64,000 bases of DNA from Marinimicrobium locisalis (GTDB lineage: Bacteria; Pseudomonadota; Gammaproteobacteria; Pseudomonadales; Cellvibrionaceae). Below are positions 1 to 8,132 of the stretch, piece by piece. The DNA lies in assembly GCF_039822625.1 (NCBI RefSeq), contig NZ_JBDLLG010000017.1, forward strand, positions 53,490 through 117,489. The letters run 5' to 3'. Under the pieces are notes generated by a model that was not told the DNA's origin, searched no databases, and saw only the letters and a list, made by a program, of their open reading frames with translations. A program made the translations under genes and the position numbers. The number at the start of each line of letters is the position of its first letter. Position 1 is the first letter of the stretch.

Positions 1-8
1 AAGGGCGG

Positions 9-40
9 AAAAAAGAGTGCCCGCCGAAGAGGCGGGCACT
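9..40 (-). terminator. Intrinsic terminator of the nusA-rpsO operon
   Basis: On the minus strand a 10-bp GC-rich stem (AGTGCCCGCC paired with GGCGGGCACT, 5-nt loop) is followed by a run of T. It starts 7 nt past the rpsO stop codon. In many relatives pnp follows rpsO; here a terminator separates rpsO from whatever lies beyond the window edge. Confidence 0.9.
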
Positions 41-46
41 AAACTT

Positions 47-316
47 TTACCGACGCAGACCCAGTTTCTGAATCAGGTCAGCATAACGCTTGGTGCTCTT
101 ACCTTTCAGGTAATCCAGCAGCTTGCGGCGCTGGTTAACCATACGGATAAGGCCACGGCGCGAGTGGTGATCCTGTTTGTGGCCCGAGAAGTGCTCCTGC
201 AGCTTGTTGATATTGGTGGTCAACAACGCTACCTGAACCTCCGGGGAACCGGTATCACCATCACCCTGCTGGTGTTCTTTTACTACTTCCGCTTTTTCTG
301 CAGCACTCAGTGCCAT
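47..316 (-). CDS. rpsO: 30S ribosomal protein S15
   Basis: Primary 16S rRNA-binding protein of the small-subunit platform, 89 residues, the usual length. Typical family segments are visible: TGSPEVQVALLT near residues 22-33, HSRRGL in the middle and a QKLGLRR C-terminus. The reading frame is open 10 codons further upstream, but the ATG at 316 has a good ribosome binding site (GAGGAAAC) and gives the canonical MALSAAEK N-terminus. It is the last gene of the minus-strand operon, with an intrinsic terminator immediately downstream. The gap to truB holds only small GC-rich hairpins (413-428 and 443-456), with no T-run behind them. Confidence 0.97.
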   Translation of the reverse strand: MALSAAEKAEVVKEHQQGDGDTGSPEVQVALLTTNINKLQEHFSGHKQDHHSRRGLIRMVNQRRKLLDYLKGKSTKRYADLIQKLGLRR

Positions 317-473
317 AATCGTTTCCTCTTTGAATATGCCATTCATAAAAACAGCCGCACCCGCGCATATTTACAGGTGGGTTGTATACCCGAGACTCAA
401 GCCTCGGCGTTTGCCAGCCGAAGCTGGCGAACACGGTTGGGAGGCGCCTTGGCGCCGGAGCCATGCCCCGCGC

Positions 474-1439
474 TCAGGTCGCCACGGTAGCGGCCACGAG
501 CCGCTTGGGGGCCACGCGGCCTTCGTCATCCAGCTCGCCCAGGCCCAGGAAGCGCGGGCTCTCGGCCTCGCCATGGCCGCCTTGAAAGACCCGCACCATA
601 TCACCTTCATCGCCCAGGCGATAGACCTGGGGATCCATCACCGGGTTGCCCAGACGGAAGTAATAAGCACTGTCCGCGGGCAGGGTCAGGGCGGGCAATT
701 CCGCCACCGGCGTGTCGGCCGGGAGCAGGTGGTGGTCCAACTGCTCCGCCAGCCCGTCGCCTCGTTCCTCTTCGAGCGCCTCCAGGCTGACAGCCCTGGC
801 CACATCAAAGGGCCCGCTGCGAGTTCGGTGCAGTTGTTCCACGCGCGCCCCACAGTCCAGGGCTTGGCCGATATCCTCGGCCAAGGTACGAATATAGGTG
901 CCTTTTGAGCAGTGCACTTCGACGTCCACTTCGGCCTTCGGTCCCGGGCGGAAACCCAGCAGCTCGATTTTGAAAATGGTCACCGGCCGGGGCTGACGCT
1001 CCACTTCCTTGCCCTCTCGGGCCAGCTTGTACAAGGGCTGGCCGTTCAGCTTCAGAGCCGAGTACATGGGCGGCACCTGCTCAATATCGCCCACAAAGTG
1101 CTCTAGCGTCTGCGCGACTTGTTCGCGGGTAATCCCAGAGGCGTCCGATTCGTACAGCACTTCGCCTTCGGCGTCACCGGTGCTGGTCACCACACCCAGT
1201 TTGAACGTGCTCCGGTAGCCCTTTTCGGCATCCAGAAGAAACTGAGAAAATTTGGTGGCCTCTCCAAAGCACAGCGGCAGCAGGCCGGTGGCCAGAGGGT
1301 CAAGGCTGCCGGTATGGCCGGCCTTGGCGGCAAAAAACAGGCGCTTGGCGCGCTGCAGGGCGTGATTGGAGCTCATGCCCGCCGACTTGTTCAGTAACAG
1401 GACGCCGTCAATCAGGCGACCTTTGCGACGCCGACCCAT
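474..1439 (-). CDS. truB: tRNA pseudouridine(55) synthase TruB
   Basis: Makes pseudouridine 55 in the T-loop of tRNAs. The 321-residue protein carries the TruB catalytic segment GHTGSLDPLATG at residues 41-52, with the nucleophilic Asp at 47. The N-terminal DGVLLLNKSAGMSS motif is also typical of the family, and the C-terminal part resembles the PUA-like RNA-binding extension. Its ATG overlaps the rbfA stop by one base (TAATG), so the two genes are probably translationally coupled. Sits between rbfA and rpsO, the standard gammaproteobacterial order. Confidence 0.97.
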   Translation of the reverse strand: MGRRRKGRLIDGVLLLNKSAGMSSNHALQRAKRLFFAAKAGHTGSLDPLATGLLPLCFGEATKFSQFLLDAEKGYRSTFKLGVVTSTGDAEGEVLYESDASGITREQVAQTLEHFVGDIEQVPPMYSALKLNGQPLYKLAREGKEVERQPRPVTIFKIELLGFRPGPKAEVDVEVHCSKGTYIRTLAEDIGQALDCGARVEQLHRTRSGPFDVARAVSLEALEEERGDGLAEQLDHHLLPADTPVAELPALTLPADSAYYFRLGNPVMDPQVYRLGDEGDMVRVFQGGHGEAESPRFLGLGELDDEGRVAPKRLVAATVAT

Positions 1440-1855
1440 TACGTCTCCCCGTCGGAATCATCCTGTCCATCGGACGCTTCCCGGCGGTGCCGGGCCCGGT
1501 CATCGGCCACGGCGCGGTCAATCAGGCTGGACAATTCCTGCCCGCGGATAGCGGTTTTATCGTAGTAGAACTGCACTTTGGGGACCGTGCGCATGTTCAT
1601 TTCCTTGGCCAGCAGCGTGCGTAAAAAGCCCGCGGCACCGTTCAAGCGCTTGGCGCCCTCGATGCCGTCCTCATCGCTTTCACTGCCCACAAAGGTCACG
1701 TACACCTTGGCAAAGGCCATATCCCGGCTGACCGTTACATCATTGATGTTAACCATCCCAATACGCGGATCGCGCACTTCCTGCGGGATCAGCTTTGCCA
1801 GGAGTCTCTGAATGGCGTCGGACACCCGGTCCGCGCGCGTAAATTCTCTGGGCAT
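1439..1855 (-). CDS. rbfA: Ribosome-binding factor A
   Basis: Small KH-like RNA-binding protein (138 residues) that acts in late 30S subunit maturation and 16S rRNA 5'-end processing. Family signatures: the N-terminal FTRADRVSDAIQRLLAKLI, the VRDPRIGMVNINDVTVSRD segment, and PKVQFYYDKTAIRGQELSSLID near the C-terminus. The acidic, charged tail is common in this family. Lies between infB and truB in the nusA operon; its stop codon overlaps the truB start. Confidence 0.96.
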   Translation of the reverse strand: MPREFTRADRVSDAIQRLLAKLIPQEVRDPRIGMVNINDVTVSRDMAFAKVYVTFVGSESDEDGIEGAKRLNGAAGFLRTLLAKEMNMRTVPKVQFYYDKTAIRGQELSSLIDRAVADDRARHRREASDGQDDSDGET

Positions 1856-1901
1856 TGCCCACTCACCTCACTCAATTTTAGCGGCGCATTAAGACAAGAG
1901 C

Positions 1902-1928
1902 GCCCCGGCAATCATTGATCGCCGGGGC
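1902..1928 (-). other. Intercistronic hairpin between infB and rbfA
   Basis: Inverted repeat with an 8-bp GC-rich arm (GCCCCGGC / GCCGGGGC), extended by a few weaker pairs around a short loop. It lies in the 96-nt gap between infB and rbfA. No clean T-run follows, so it is more likely an mRNA processing or stability element, or a weak attenuator, than a full terminator. Confidence 0.55.
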
Positions 1929-1951
1929 TGCTGCCTGGAATCGGTCCCGGA

Positions 1952-4681
1952 TCAGAGGTTGCGAGCCACTTCTTTCACTTCGTAAACTTCGATCTGGTCG
2001 CCGACTTTCACATCGTAGTTCTTCACGCCGATGCCGCACTCCATGCCATTGCGCACTTCGCTGACGTCATCCTTATACCGACGCAGGGACTCGAGCTCGC
2101 CCTCGAAGATCACCACATTGTCACGCAATACGCGAATGGGTTTGTTCCGGTACACGGTGCCTTCGGTCACCATACAGCCGGCCACTTGGCCGAACTTGGG
2201 CGAACGGAACACTTCACGCACATCGGCAATACCGACAATGGTTTCCACCCGCTCCGGTTCCAGCATACCGCTCAGGGCACCTTTCACGTCATCCAAGAGC
2301 TGATAGATGATGCTGTAGTAGCGAATCTCAACGCCCTCGGCTTCGGCCAACCGGCGAGTGGCCGCGGAGGCCCGCACGTTAAAGCCGAATACAATCGCCC
2401 CGGAGGTCAACGCCAAGTTAATGTCGTTCTCGGTAATACCGCCAACCCCGGAGGAGACGATGTTAACTTCAACCTCCTCGTTGCCGATTTCGGCCAGAGA
2501 CGCTTGCAACGCTTCCAGGGAACCGCGCACATCGGCCTTGACCACCACCGGAAGAACCTTGGTCTGGTCGGATTCCATGTTGGCGAACATGTTTTCGAGC
2601 TTGGCCGCCTGTTGGCGCTGCAGCTTCTCTTTGCGTTCTTTCTCCGCCCGGAACTCCGCCACGTCACGGGCTTTGCGCTCGTCTTCCAGTACCGCGAAGT
2701 CATCGCCCGCACTGGGGGCATTATCCAAACCGAGGATTTCCACCGGAGAGGAGGGGCCCACTTCTTTAACTTGCTGGCCCAGTTCGTTGGTCATGGCGCG
2801 GACGCGACCGTAGCTCTGTCCGGCCAATACCAAGTCACCATGCTTGAGCGTACCCTGCTGTACCAGCAAAGTGGCGACCACACCGCGACCTTTCTCGACG
2901 CTGGATTCGACCACCACACCCTGGGCCGGCGCATCGGCCACGGCGCGAAGCTCGAGGATTTCCGCCTGTAGCGAAACGGCCTCCAGCAGCGCCTCAATAC
3001 CATCGCCGCTGTGAGCGGACACTTCAATAAACTGGGTGTCACCGCCCCACTCTTCCGGAATCACGTCCTTCGCGGCCAGTTCGTTCTTCACCCGATCCGG
3101 GTCCGCATCTTCCTTGTCGCACTTGTTAATGGCCACGACCATCGGCACGCCTGCGGCCTTGGAGTGCTGAACCGCTTCCTCGGTCTGGGGCATAACGCCG
3201 TCATCGGCGGCCACCACCAGAATTACCACGTCGGTGCACTGGGCACCGCGAGCACGCATGGCGGTAAAGGCCGCGTGCCCCGGGGTATCCAGAAAGGCGA
3301 TGTCGCCGTGGGCGGTGTGAACCCGGTAGGCACCAATGTGCTGGGTAATACCACCGGCTTCGCCCGAAGCCACCTTGGTTTTACGGATGTAGTCGAGCAG
3401 CGAGGTTTTACCGTGGTCGACGTGACCCATTACGGTCACCACCGGCGCGCGGGGCTGGCCTTCACCTTCAATTTCCAGCTCTTCTTCGAGCTTGTGCTCG
3501 ATCTCGTCTTCGCTCTTCAGAACCGGATTGTGCCCGAACTCTTCCACCAGCAGCTGGGCCGTTTCCTGCTCCAAGGGCTGGTTGATGGTCGTCATGACGC
3601 CCATCTTCATCAGCTGTTTAATAACTTCGCCCGCTTTGACGCTCATCCGCTGGGCCAAATCGGCCACGGTGATGGTCTCGGGAATCTCTACGTCTCTAAT
3701 AACTCTACCTGTCGGTTTCTTAAAGGCATGTTTGTTGGAAGCCTTGTGAGCCGCCCGCACGCTGCGACGACGGGCCAGCACGTCCTGAGACTCGGTTTCT
3801 TCGGCCGCCATGGCGTACAGGTCTGCCTTGGAGTTTTTCTTGGAGCCGCCCATACCGCGTTTGCCCTTACCGGCACGCTTGCGATGCTTGGAGCCCTCGT
3901 CATCATCGAATACCTTGCCGTGACGCTCTTTCTTCTTGCCCGGCTTGGCATCGTCTTTTTCTCCGGTCGGCGCATCCACCACGGCGGCGGCTCGCTCGGC
4001 CCGGGCCGCTTCCTGGGCCTTGCGCACCTCTTCCTGGGCCTTAAGCTCGGCTTCGCGCTTCGCCTCCTCGGCCTTGCGGCGCTCCTGTGCACGCAAGCGA
4101 ATCTCTTCGGCATCGTCAACAAAGGAGGTGCGAGCCGGTTCGGGCTCGGCGTCTGACTCTTTTGCCGGCGCCTCTTCGGGCTGGCTTTCGGTCTTGGCCT
4201 CAGCCTCTTCAGACTTCTCCGCCTGAACCTTCGAGGCCTCCGCTTGCGCTTCAGCCTCGGCCTTTTTCGCCTCTTCAGCGGCTTTTGCTTCCGCTTCGAC
4301 GCGCGCCGCTTCCGCGGCAGCCGTTTCTTCCGCTACCCGTTGCGCTTCGGCCTCGGCTTCCGCTTCCGCCTGTGCTTCCTGAGGATCACGCTTCACGTAG
4401 GTGCGTTTTTTACGCACTTCCACGTTAACGGTCTTGCGCGCGGAGCCACTGCCCGTTTTGAGGGTAGTCGTGGTTTTACGCTTGAGCGTAATTTTCCGGG
4501 GCCCGTCCGAGGACTCACCGTGGCTGGTTTTGAGGTAAGTCAGCAGGGTTTGCTTCTCCTCGTCAGACACCAGCGCGTCTTCGGTTTTCTGGCTCAGGCC
4601 GGCCTCTTGCATTTGCTTAAGCAAACGCTCGACCGGTGCGCCCACAGATTTGGCGAGTTCGCTAACTGTTACTTCTGCCAT
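1952..4681 (-). CDS. infB: Translation initiation factor IF-2
   Basis: GTPase that brings initiator fMet-tRNA to the 30S subunit and promotes subunit joining. The 909-residue protein shows the long gammaproteobacterial form. It has an IF2_N-type domain at 1-50, a highly charged Ala/Glu/Lys-rich linker at about 100-300 and a second IF2_N-type segment near 330-390. The G domain has GHVDHGKT (419-426), DTPGH (465-469) and NKCD (519-522), followed by the C-terminal beta-barrel domains ending near VKVGDQIEVYEVKEVARNL. Located between nusA and rbfA, as in E. coli and Pseudomonas. The gene it helps initiate with, tRNA-fMet, heads the same operon. Confidence 0.98.
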   Translation of the reverse strand: MAEVTVSELAKSVGAPVERLLKQMQEAGLSQKTEDALVSDEEKQTLLTYLKTSHGESSDGPRKITLKRKTTTTLKTGSGSARKTVNVEVRKKRTYVKRDPQEAQAEAEAEAEAQRVAEETAAAEAARVEAEAKAAEEAKKAEAEAQAEASKVQAEKSEEAEAKTESQPEEAPAKESDAEPEPARTSFVDDAEEIRLRAQERRKAEEAKREAELKAQEEVRKAQEAARAERAAAVVDAPTGEKDDAKPGKKKERHGKVFDDDEGSKHRKRAGKGKRGMGGSKKNSKADLYAMAAEETESQDVLARRRSVRAAHKASNKHAFKKPTGRVIRDVEIPETITVADLAQRMSVKAGEVIKQLMKMGVMTTINQPLEQETAQLLVEEFGHNPVLKSEDEIEHKLEEELEIEGEGQPRAPVVTVMGHVDHGKTSLLDYIRKTKVASGEAGGITQHIGAYRVHTAHGDIAFLDTPGHAAFTAMRARGAQCTDVVILVVAADDGVMPQTEEAVQHSKAAGVPMVVAINKCDKEDADPDRVKNELAAKDVIPEEWGGDTQFIEVSAHSGDGIEALLEAVSLQAEILELRAVADAPAQGVVVESSVEKGRGVVATLLVQQGTLKHGDLVLAGQSYGRVRAMTNELGQQVKEVGPSSPVEILGLDNAPSAGDDFAVLEDERKARDVAEFRAEKERKEKLQRQQAAKLENMFANMESDQTKVLPVVVKADVRGSLEALQASLAEIGNEEVEVNIVSSGVGGITENDINLALTSGAIVFGFNVRASAATRRLAEAEGVEIRYYSIIYQLLDDVKGALSGMLEPERVETIVGIADVREVFRSPKFGQVAGCMVTEGTVYRNKPIRVLRDNVVIFEGELESLRRYKDDVSEVRNGMECGIGVKNYDVKVGDQIEVYEVKEVARNL

Positions 4682-4741
4682 TATGTATCCTCAGTGTTGT
4701 TCGTTGCCCGCGATGCTCGACCTGAATAACAGCTTCAGGGA

Positions 4742-6220
4742 TCAGGCAAACCAGGGCTCGCGCGCCTTCATAATCAGCGCCGCTGCGCGCTCTTCGTCCA
4801 TGCCTTCAATCTCCAGCAGATCGTCAATCGCCTGCTCGGCCAGGTCTTCCATGGTAACGATGCCGCGCGCCGCTAGGGTTTTGGCCAGGGCCTCATCCAT
4901 GCCCTCCATGTTGAGCAGGTCTTCCGCCGGTTCAGAGTCGCCGTGCTCCTCCGAGGCCAGGGCCTGGGTCAGCAGGGCGTCTTTGGCTCGTGCTCTGAGT
5001 TCTTCGGCAATGTCTTCATCGAACCCTTCGATGGCCAGCATTTCATCCAGCGGTACGTAAGCAACCTCCTCCAAAGAGGTGAAGCCTTCCTCGACCAACA
5101 CGCCGGCGACGTCTTCATCCACGTCCAGAGCGTTCATAAAGAGCTCGATATAGCTGCCGGATTCCTCTTCCTGCTTGGACTGCCACTCTTCCAGGCTCAT
5201 CACGTTGATGTCCCAGCCGGTCAGTTCACAGGCCAGGCGAACATTCTGCCCGCCGCGACCGATCGCCATGGCCAGGTTGTCTTCGCTGACGGCCAGGTCC
5301 ATGGAGCCAGCATCTTCATCCACCACAATGGATTCGATTTCGGCGGGGGACATGGCGTTGATGACAAACTGCGCCGGATTGTCGTCCCAGAGGACAATAT
5401 CCACCCGCTCATTGCCAAGCTCGTTGGAGACCGCCTGCACCCGCGAGCCGCGCATCCCAACGCAAGCCCCCACCGGATCAATTCGGCCATCATTGGTGTT
5501 GACCGCAATTTTGGCACGCAGCCCCGGGTCGCGCGCGGCGCCCTTGATCTCGATGACTTCTTCGGCAATTTCCGGAACTTCGATTTTGAACAGCTCGATC
5601 AGCATTTCCGGGCAGGAGCGGCTCAGGAACAACTGGGGGCCGCGAACTTCGCTACGCACGTCCTGCAGCAGGGCGCGCACCCGATCACCGACACGGAAAA
5701 TTTCCCGCCCTACCAGCTGATCGCGTGGCAATAGACCTTCGGCGTTATTGCCGAGGTCCACAATGATACTATCGCGCGTGACTTTTTTCACGCTGCCGCT
5801 GACCAGTTCACCGACCTGATCCCGATACTCTTCCACCATTTGAGCCCGCTCGGCTTCGCGCACTTTCTGCACGATGACCTGTTTGGCGGTCTGGGCGGCG
5901 ATGCGACCAAATTCAACGTTCTCGATTTTTTCCCGATACACGTCGCCCACCTGGAGGTTCGGGTCTTTCTCCGCAGCCTCCTCGGTGGTCAGCTGGGTAC
6001 CGAGCTCGGCCAAAACGTCGTCGGAAACCACTTCCCAGGTGCGGAAGGTTTCGTAATCGCCCGTGGCGCGGTCAATCTGAACGTCGATGTTGGAATCTTC
6101 GTCAAACCGCTTTTTGGTGGCCGTGGCCAGCGCGGACTCAATGGCCTGGAAAATAATCTCTTTTTCCACACCTTTTTCGTTTGACACCGCATCGGCGACC
6201 AACAAAATTTCTTTGTTCAT
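4742..6220 (-). CDS. nusA: Transcription termination/antitermination protein NusA
   Basis: RNA polymerase elongation factor involved in pausing, intrinsic termination and antitermination. The 492-residue product has the N-terminal RNAP-binding domain (MNKEILLVADAVSNEKGVEK), an S1 domain near 135-200 (GSVKKVTRDSIIVDLGNNAEG), and KH domains with VGACVGMRGSRVQAVSNELGNE and AIGRGGQNVRLA. It also has two acidic C-terminal repeats (residues about 365-490), a feature of the E. coli-type protein. Between rimP and infB in the operon. The leader terminators upstream of rimP would be natural targets for NusA autoregulation (inference). Confidence 0.98.
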   Translation of the reverse strand: MNKEILLVADAVSNEKGVEKEIIFQAIESALATATKKRFDEDSNIDVQIDRATGDYETFRTWEVVSDDVLAELGTQLTTEEAAEKDPNLQVGDVYREKIENVEFGRIAAQTAKQVIVQKVREAERAQMVEEYRDQVGELVSGSVKKVTRDSIIVDLGNNAEGLLPRDQLVGREIFRVGDRVRALLQDVRSEVRGPQLFLSRSCPEMLIELFKIEVPEIAEEVIEIKGAARDPGLRAKIAVNTNDGRIDPVGACVGMRGSRVQAVSNELGNERVDIVLWDDNPAQFVINAMSPAEIESIVVDEDAGSMDLAVSEDNLAMAIGRGGQNVRLACELTGWDINVMSLEEWQSKQEEESGSYIELFMNALDVDEDVAGVLVEEGFTSLEEVAYVPLDEMLAIEGFDEDIAEELRARAKDALLTQALASEEHGDSEPAEDLLNMEGMDEALAKTLAARGIVTMEDLAEQAIDDLLEIEGMDEERAAALIMKAREPWFA

Positions 6221-6287
6221 GAAATTGCCTCGTTAAACTCCATCACCTGACATTGCAGGGCTTCTAACAACCCGACAACGCAGAGGG

Positions 6288-6749
6288 CTAGAAGCGTGGG
6301 ACCAAATTCGCTTTTTCAATCGACCCGAATGACAGTACGTGCTCTGCACCGTCCACTATCAAAATTACCGAGCCCCCTTCTACGGCCTTCAGCTGGCCTT
6401 TAAATTTCCTCCGCCCGGCAATGGGCGCCCGGGTCTTCAGTGCAACCACCTCACCAACATAGCGACCATATTGCTCGGGTGTAAATAACGGGCGATCCAT
6501 TCCCGGCGATGACACTTCCAGGGTGTAGCGACTGCTGATGGGGTCTTCCACATCCAGCACACTGCTCACCTGGCGACTGACCCGCTCGCAATCTTCGAGC
6601 GTAACGCCTTCTTCGCCCTCGCGGTCGATATAAATACGCAAGGTGGAATAGCGGCCCTGGGTGAGAAAGTCCAACCCCCAGAGTTCGCAATCCAGTGCCG
6701 CGACAACGGGCGCGATCAGCGCATGCAGCTGTTCTTGTTTGGACGCCAT
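6288..6749 (-). CDS. rimP: Ribosome maturation factor RimP
   Basis: Cytoplasmic factor for 30S subunit maturation, 153 residues. Family features: an N-terminal alpha/beta domain with LRIYIDREGEEGVTLEDCERVSRQVSSVLDVEDPI, the VSSPGMDRPL motif, and an Sm-like C-terminal domain. The frame is open 26 codons upstream, but the ATG at 6749 (MASKQEQL) matches the family N-terminus and has an AGGTGA ribosome binding site about 8 nt upstream. First protein gene of the nusA operon, behind a leader carrying several hairpins. Confidence 0.96.
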   Translation of the reverse strand: MASKQEQLHALIAPVVAALDCELWGLDFLTQGRYSTLRIYIDREGEEGVTLEDCERVSRQVSSVLDVEDPISSRYTLEVSSPGMDRPLFTPEQYGRYVGEVVALKTRAPIAGRRKFKGQLKAVEGGSVILIVDGAEHVLSFGSIEKANLVPRF

Positions 6750-6780
6750 GAAACAAATCACCTGTGTGGCGGGGTGCCGC

Positions 6781-6813
6781 CCAAACAAAAAATGGGCCAG
6801 AGGCCCATTTTTT
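6781..6813 (-). terminator. Leader terminator T2 upstream of rimP
   Basis: Perfect 12-bp stem (AAAAAATGGGCC / GGCCCATTTTTT) with a 3-nt loop. Because it is A-rich on one side and T-rich on the other, it can act in both directions. On the minus strand it lies between tRNA-fMet and rimP, so it would limit transcription reaching nusA-infB and leave room for attenuation. Confidence 0.8.
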
Positions 6814-6840
6814 GAAACTGCGGCCACAGGCCTCTGTGGC

Positions 6841-6859
6841 AGGGGAACACCCCTTTTTT
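6841..6859 (+). terminator. Plus-strand terminator-like hairpin in the rimP leader
   Basis: AGGGG/CCCCT stem with a 4-nt loop, then T6 on the plus strand. No plus-strand gene precedes it. It may stop antisense transcription running out of the operon. A neighbouring CCACAG/CTGTGG hairpin lies at 6824-6839. Confidence 0.45.
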
Positions 6860-6864
6860 CAAAT

Positions 6865-6890
6865 ACAAAAAAGCCCCATAACAGGGGCTT
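6865..6890 (-). terminator. Leader terminator T1 downstream of tRNA-fMet
   Basis: Minus-strand 7-bp stem (AAGCCCC / GGGGCTT, 6-nt loop) whose 3' arm runs into a T-rich tract. It is the first intrinsic terminator met after the tRNA and its partial copy, about 190 nt past the tRNA 3' end. Together with T2 it separates the stable-RNA part from the protein-coding part of the operon. Confidence 0.75.
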
Positions 6891-6970
6891 ATTCGAGCGC
6901 CGGCTTCTTTAAAGGCCGACTGGGAAAGCTGAAAACCGTTCAAAAGGTCCCTCATCAACTTTCCGAAAAG

Positions 6971-7005
6971 TGGTAGCGGGGGCTGGATTTGAACCGACGA
7001 CCTTC
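6971..7005 (-). pseudogene. Partial copy of the tRNA-fMet 3' half
   Basis: 35 nt matching positions 7079-7113 of the intact initiator tRNA gene with one mismatch, in the same orientation. It covers the variable loop, T-arm, 3' acceptor strand and CCA. No 5' acceptor strand able to pair with it is found upstream, and the expected D- and anticodon arms are absent, so it cannot fold as a tRNA. It could be a degraded tandem duplicate, or the far end (att repeat) left by an element that once inserted in the tRNA 3' end. Confidence 0.7.
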
Positions 7006-7078
7006 GCCGGCTTTGCCGCCCCGGTAGAAAGCGAGACCGACTCGTCGGGCTGCTAACTACTGGCACTACACTAGAATT

Positions 7079-7155
<77 letters not shown>

Positions 7156-7198
7156 ACTGCAACTCAGCGAGCAGGTCACTGCCCGTCTGAGGTGGCGC

Positions 7199-7227
7199 AT
7201 TATAGGGGTAGCCCCTAGGTGGGTCAA
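7199..7227 (-). promoter_or_regulatory. Sigma70 promoter of the tRNA-fMet/nusA operon
   Basis: Minus-strand TTGACC (7222-7227) and TATAAT (7199-7204), separated by exactly 17 bp. It is followed by a GC-rich discriminator (GCGCC), as in stringently controlled stable-RNA promoters. The tRNA starts 43 nt downstream. Confidence 0.85.
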
Positions 7228-7368
7228 CCCCGATTTCAGTTTATTTCCAAGGACTTGCCCATAATCGTTCTTTACACTCCAAACGGCCGGTTCAGGTATC
7301 GGTTTGGGGGCAGCCTCCCTATAATGGCCCGCAATAAAGTCAATCCCATTAATGCACGGAGGTTTTTC

Positions 7369-7776
7369 ATGACACACCCACTGCGCACGCTCACCGCCAC
7401 CGCGCTGCTGAGTCTTTTCGCCCTGGGCTCCCAGGCGCAAAGCGCGTACATCATCTCCCCGGCCGACGGGGAAACCGTGACCAGCCCAGTGACGATCAAG
7501 TTTGGTCTTCAGGGGGCGGGCGTCGCACCCGCTGGCGTGAAACAGGACAACACCGGCCACCATCATCTGCTGATCGACCTGGACAAGCTCCCCGCACTGG
7601 ACAAGACTATTCCAGCCGATGACCGACATGTGCACTTCGGCGGCGGCCAGACCGAGGCCACCATTGAGCTTGAGCCCGGCGAACACACCCTGCAGCTACT
7701 GCTGGGCGATCACATGCACCAGCCACACACGCCACCGATCATGTCGAAGAAAATCACCGTAACCGTCGAAGAGTAA
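7369..7776 (+). CDS. DUF4399 exported protein
   Basis: 135-residue protein with a signal peptide (MTHPLRTLTATALLSLFALGSQAQSA, cleavage expected near residue 24). The mature part matches the DUF4399 pattern: YIISPADGETVTSPVTIKFGL at the start, a histidine-rich GHHHLLIDL, ADDRHVHFGGGQTEATIEL, and LLGDHMHQPHTPPIMSKKITVTVE. The clustered His residues hint at metal binding in the periplasm, but no function is established that I can cite. The frame is open 50 codons upstream. ATG 7369 is chosen because of the ACGGAGG ribosome binding site 6 nt upstream and the signal peptide. Transcribed divergently from tRNA-fMet; a TATAAT-like -10 lies at 7320-7325. Confidence 0.85.
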   Translation: MTHPLRTLTATALLSLFALGSQAQSAYIISPADGETVTSPVTIKFGLQGAGVAPAGVKQDNTGHHHLLIDLDKLPALDKTIPADDRHVHFGGGQTEATIELEPGEHTLQLLLGDHMHQPHTPPIMSKKITVTVEE

Positions 7777-7795
7777 CACCTCTACTCAGCAGTCC

Positions 7796-7830
7796 GCCGG
7801 CCCACACCTGGGCCGGCCTCTCGCTTCCTT
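7796..7830 (+). terminator. Terminator after the DUF4399 gene
   Basis: 9-bp GC-rich stem (GCCGGCCCA / TGGGCCGGC, loop CACC) 20 nt past the stop codon, followed by a pyrimidine-rich but imperfect T tract. It lies between two convergent genes. Confidence 0.65.
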
Positions 7831-7833
7831 TCT

Positions 7834-8016
7834 TTACACCACCCCCTGAGTCCAGGCGATGAAGTAACTGATGCCGCTGAGGAGGGTCAGCACCACCAGA
7901 ATCACACCCAGCAGTAGCCAAGGGCGAAAAGGCTTGCGCTCCACACTATTGACTCCGCGATGTACAACGGCATCGACTCGGGCTTGGTCTTCCGGGGAAA
8001 GTTTGGGTTTATGCAC
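7834..8016 (-). CDS. DUF3094 small membrane protein
   Basis: 60-residue protein with a soluble N-terminal segment (LSPEDQARVDAVVHRGVNSVERKPFRPW) and one transmembrane helix (about residues 35-56, LLLGVILVVLTLLSGISYFIAW). The SPEDQ...VNxVERKPFRP pattern is that of the DUF3094 family of Pseudomonas and relatives, whose role is unknown. It stands alone, convergent with the DUF4399 gene. Confidence 0.8.
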   Translation of the reverse strand: MHKPKLSPEDQARVDAVVHRGVNSVERKPFRPWLLLGVILVVLTLLSGISYFIAWTQGVV

Positions 8017-8132
8017 GAGTAGCCTCCAACAAAGGTCGTCGCAAACCGGGCTCGCGTCCGGCAGTCAGGGAGAAAGAAGTATAAAGGGATTACAAGACAG
8101 ATGTCAGCGAATAAGAACGCGGACGGTGGGTA

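Noticed and set aside
330..473. Terminator or small gene between truB and rpsO
   Set aside because: Short GC-rich hairpins without T-runs; overlapping small frames are antisense extensions with no RBS.
3011..4156. 381-codon open frame antisense to infB
   Set aside because: Antisense to the G-domain and linker of IF-2; composition mirrors the Glu/Ala-rich linker.
6971..7078. Functional second tRNA downstream of tRNA-fMet
   Set aside because: Only the 3' half is present; no 5' acceptor strand or plausible anticodon arm in the right place.
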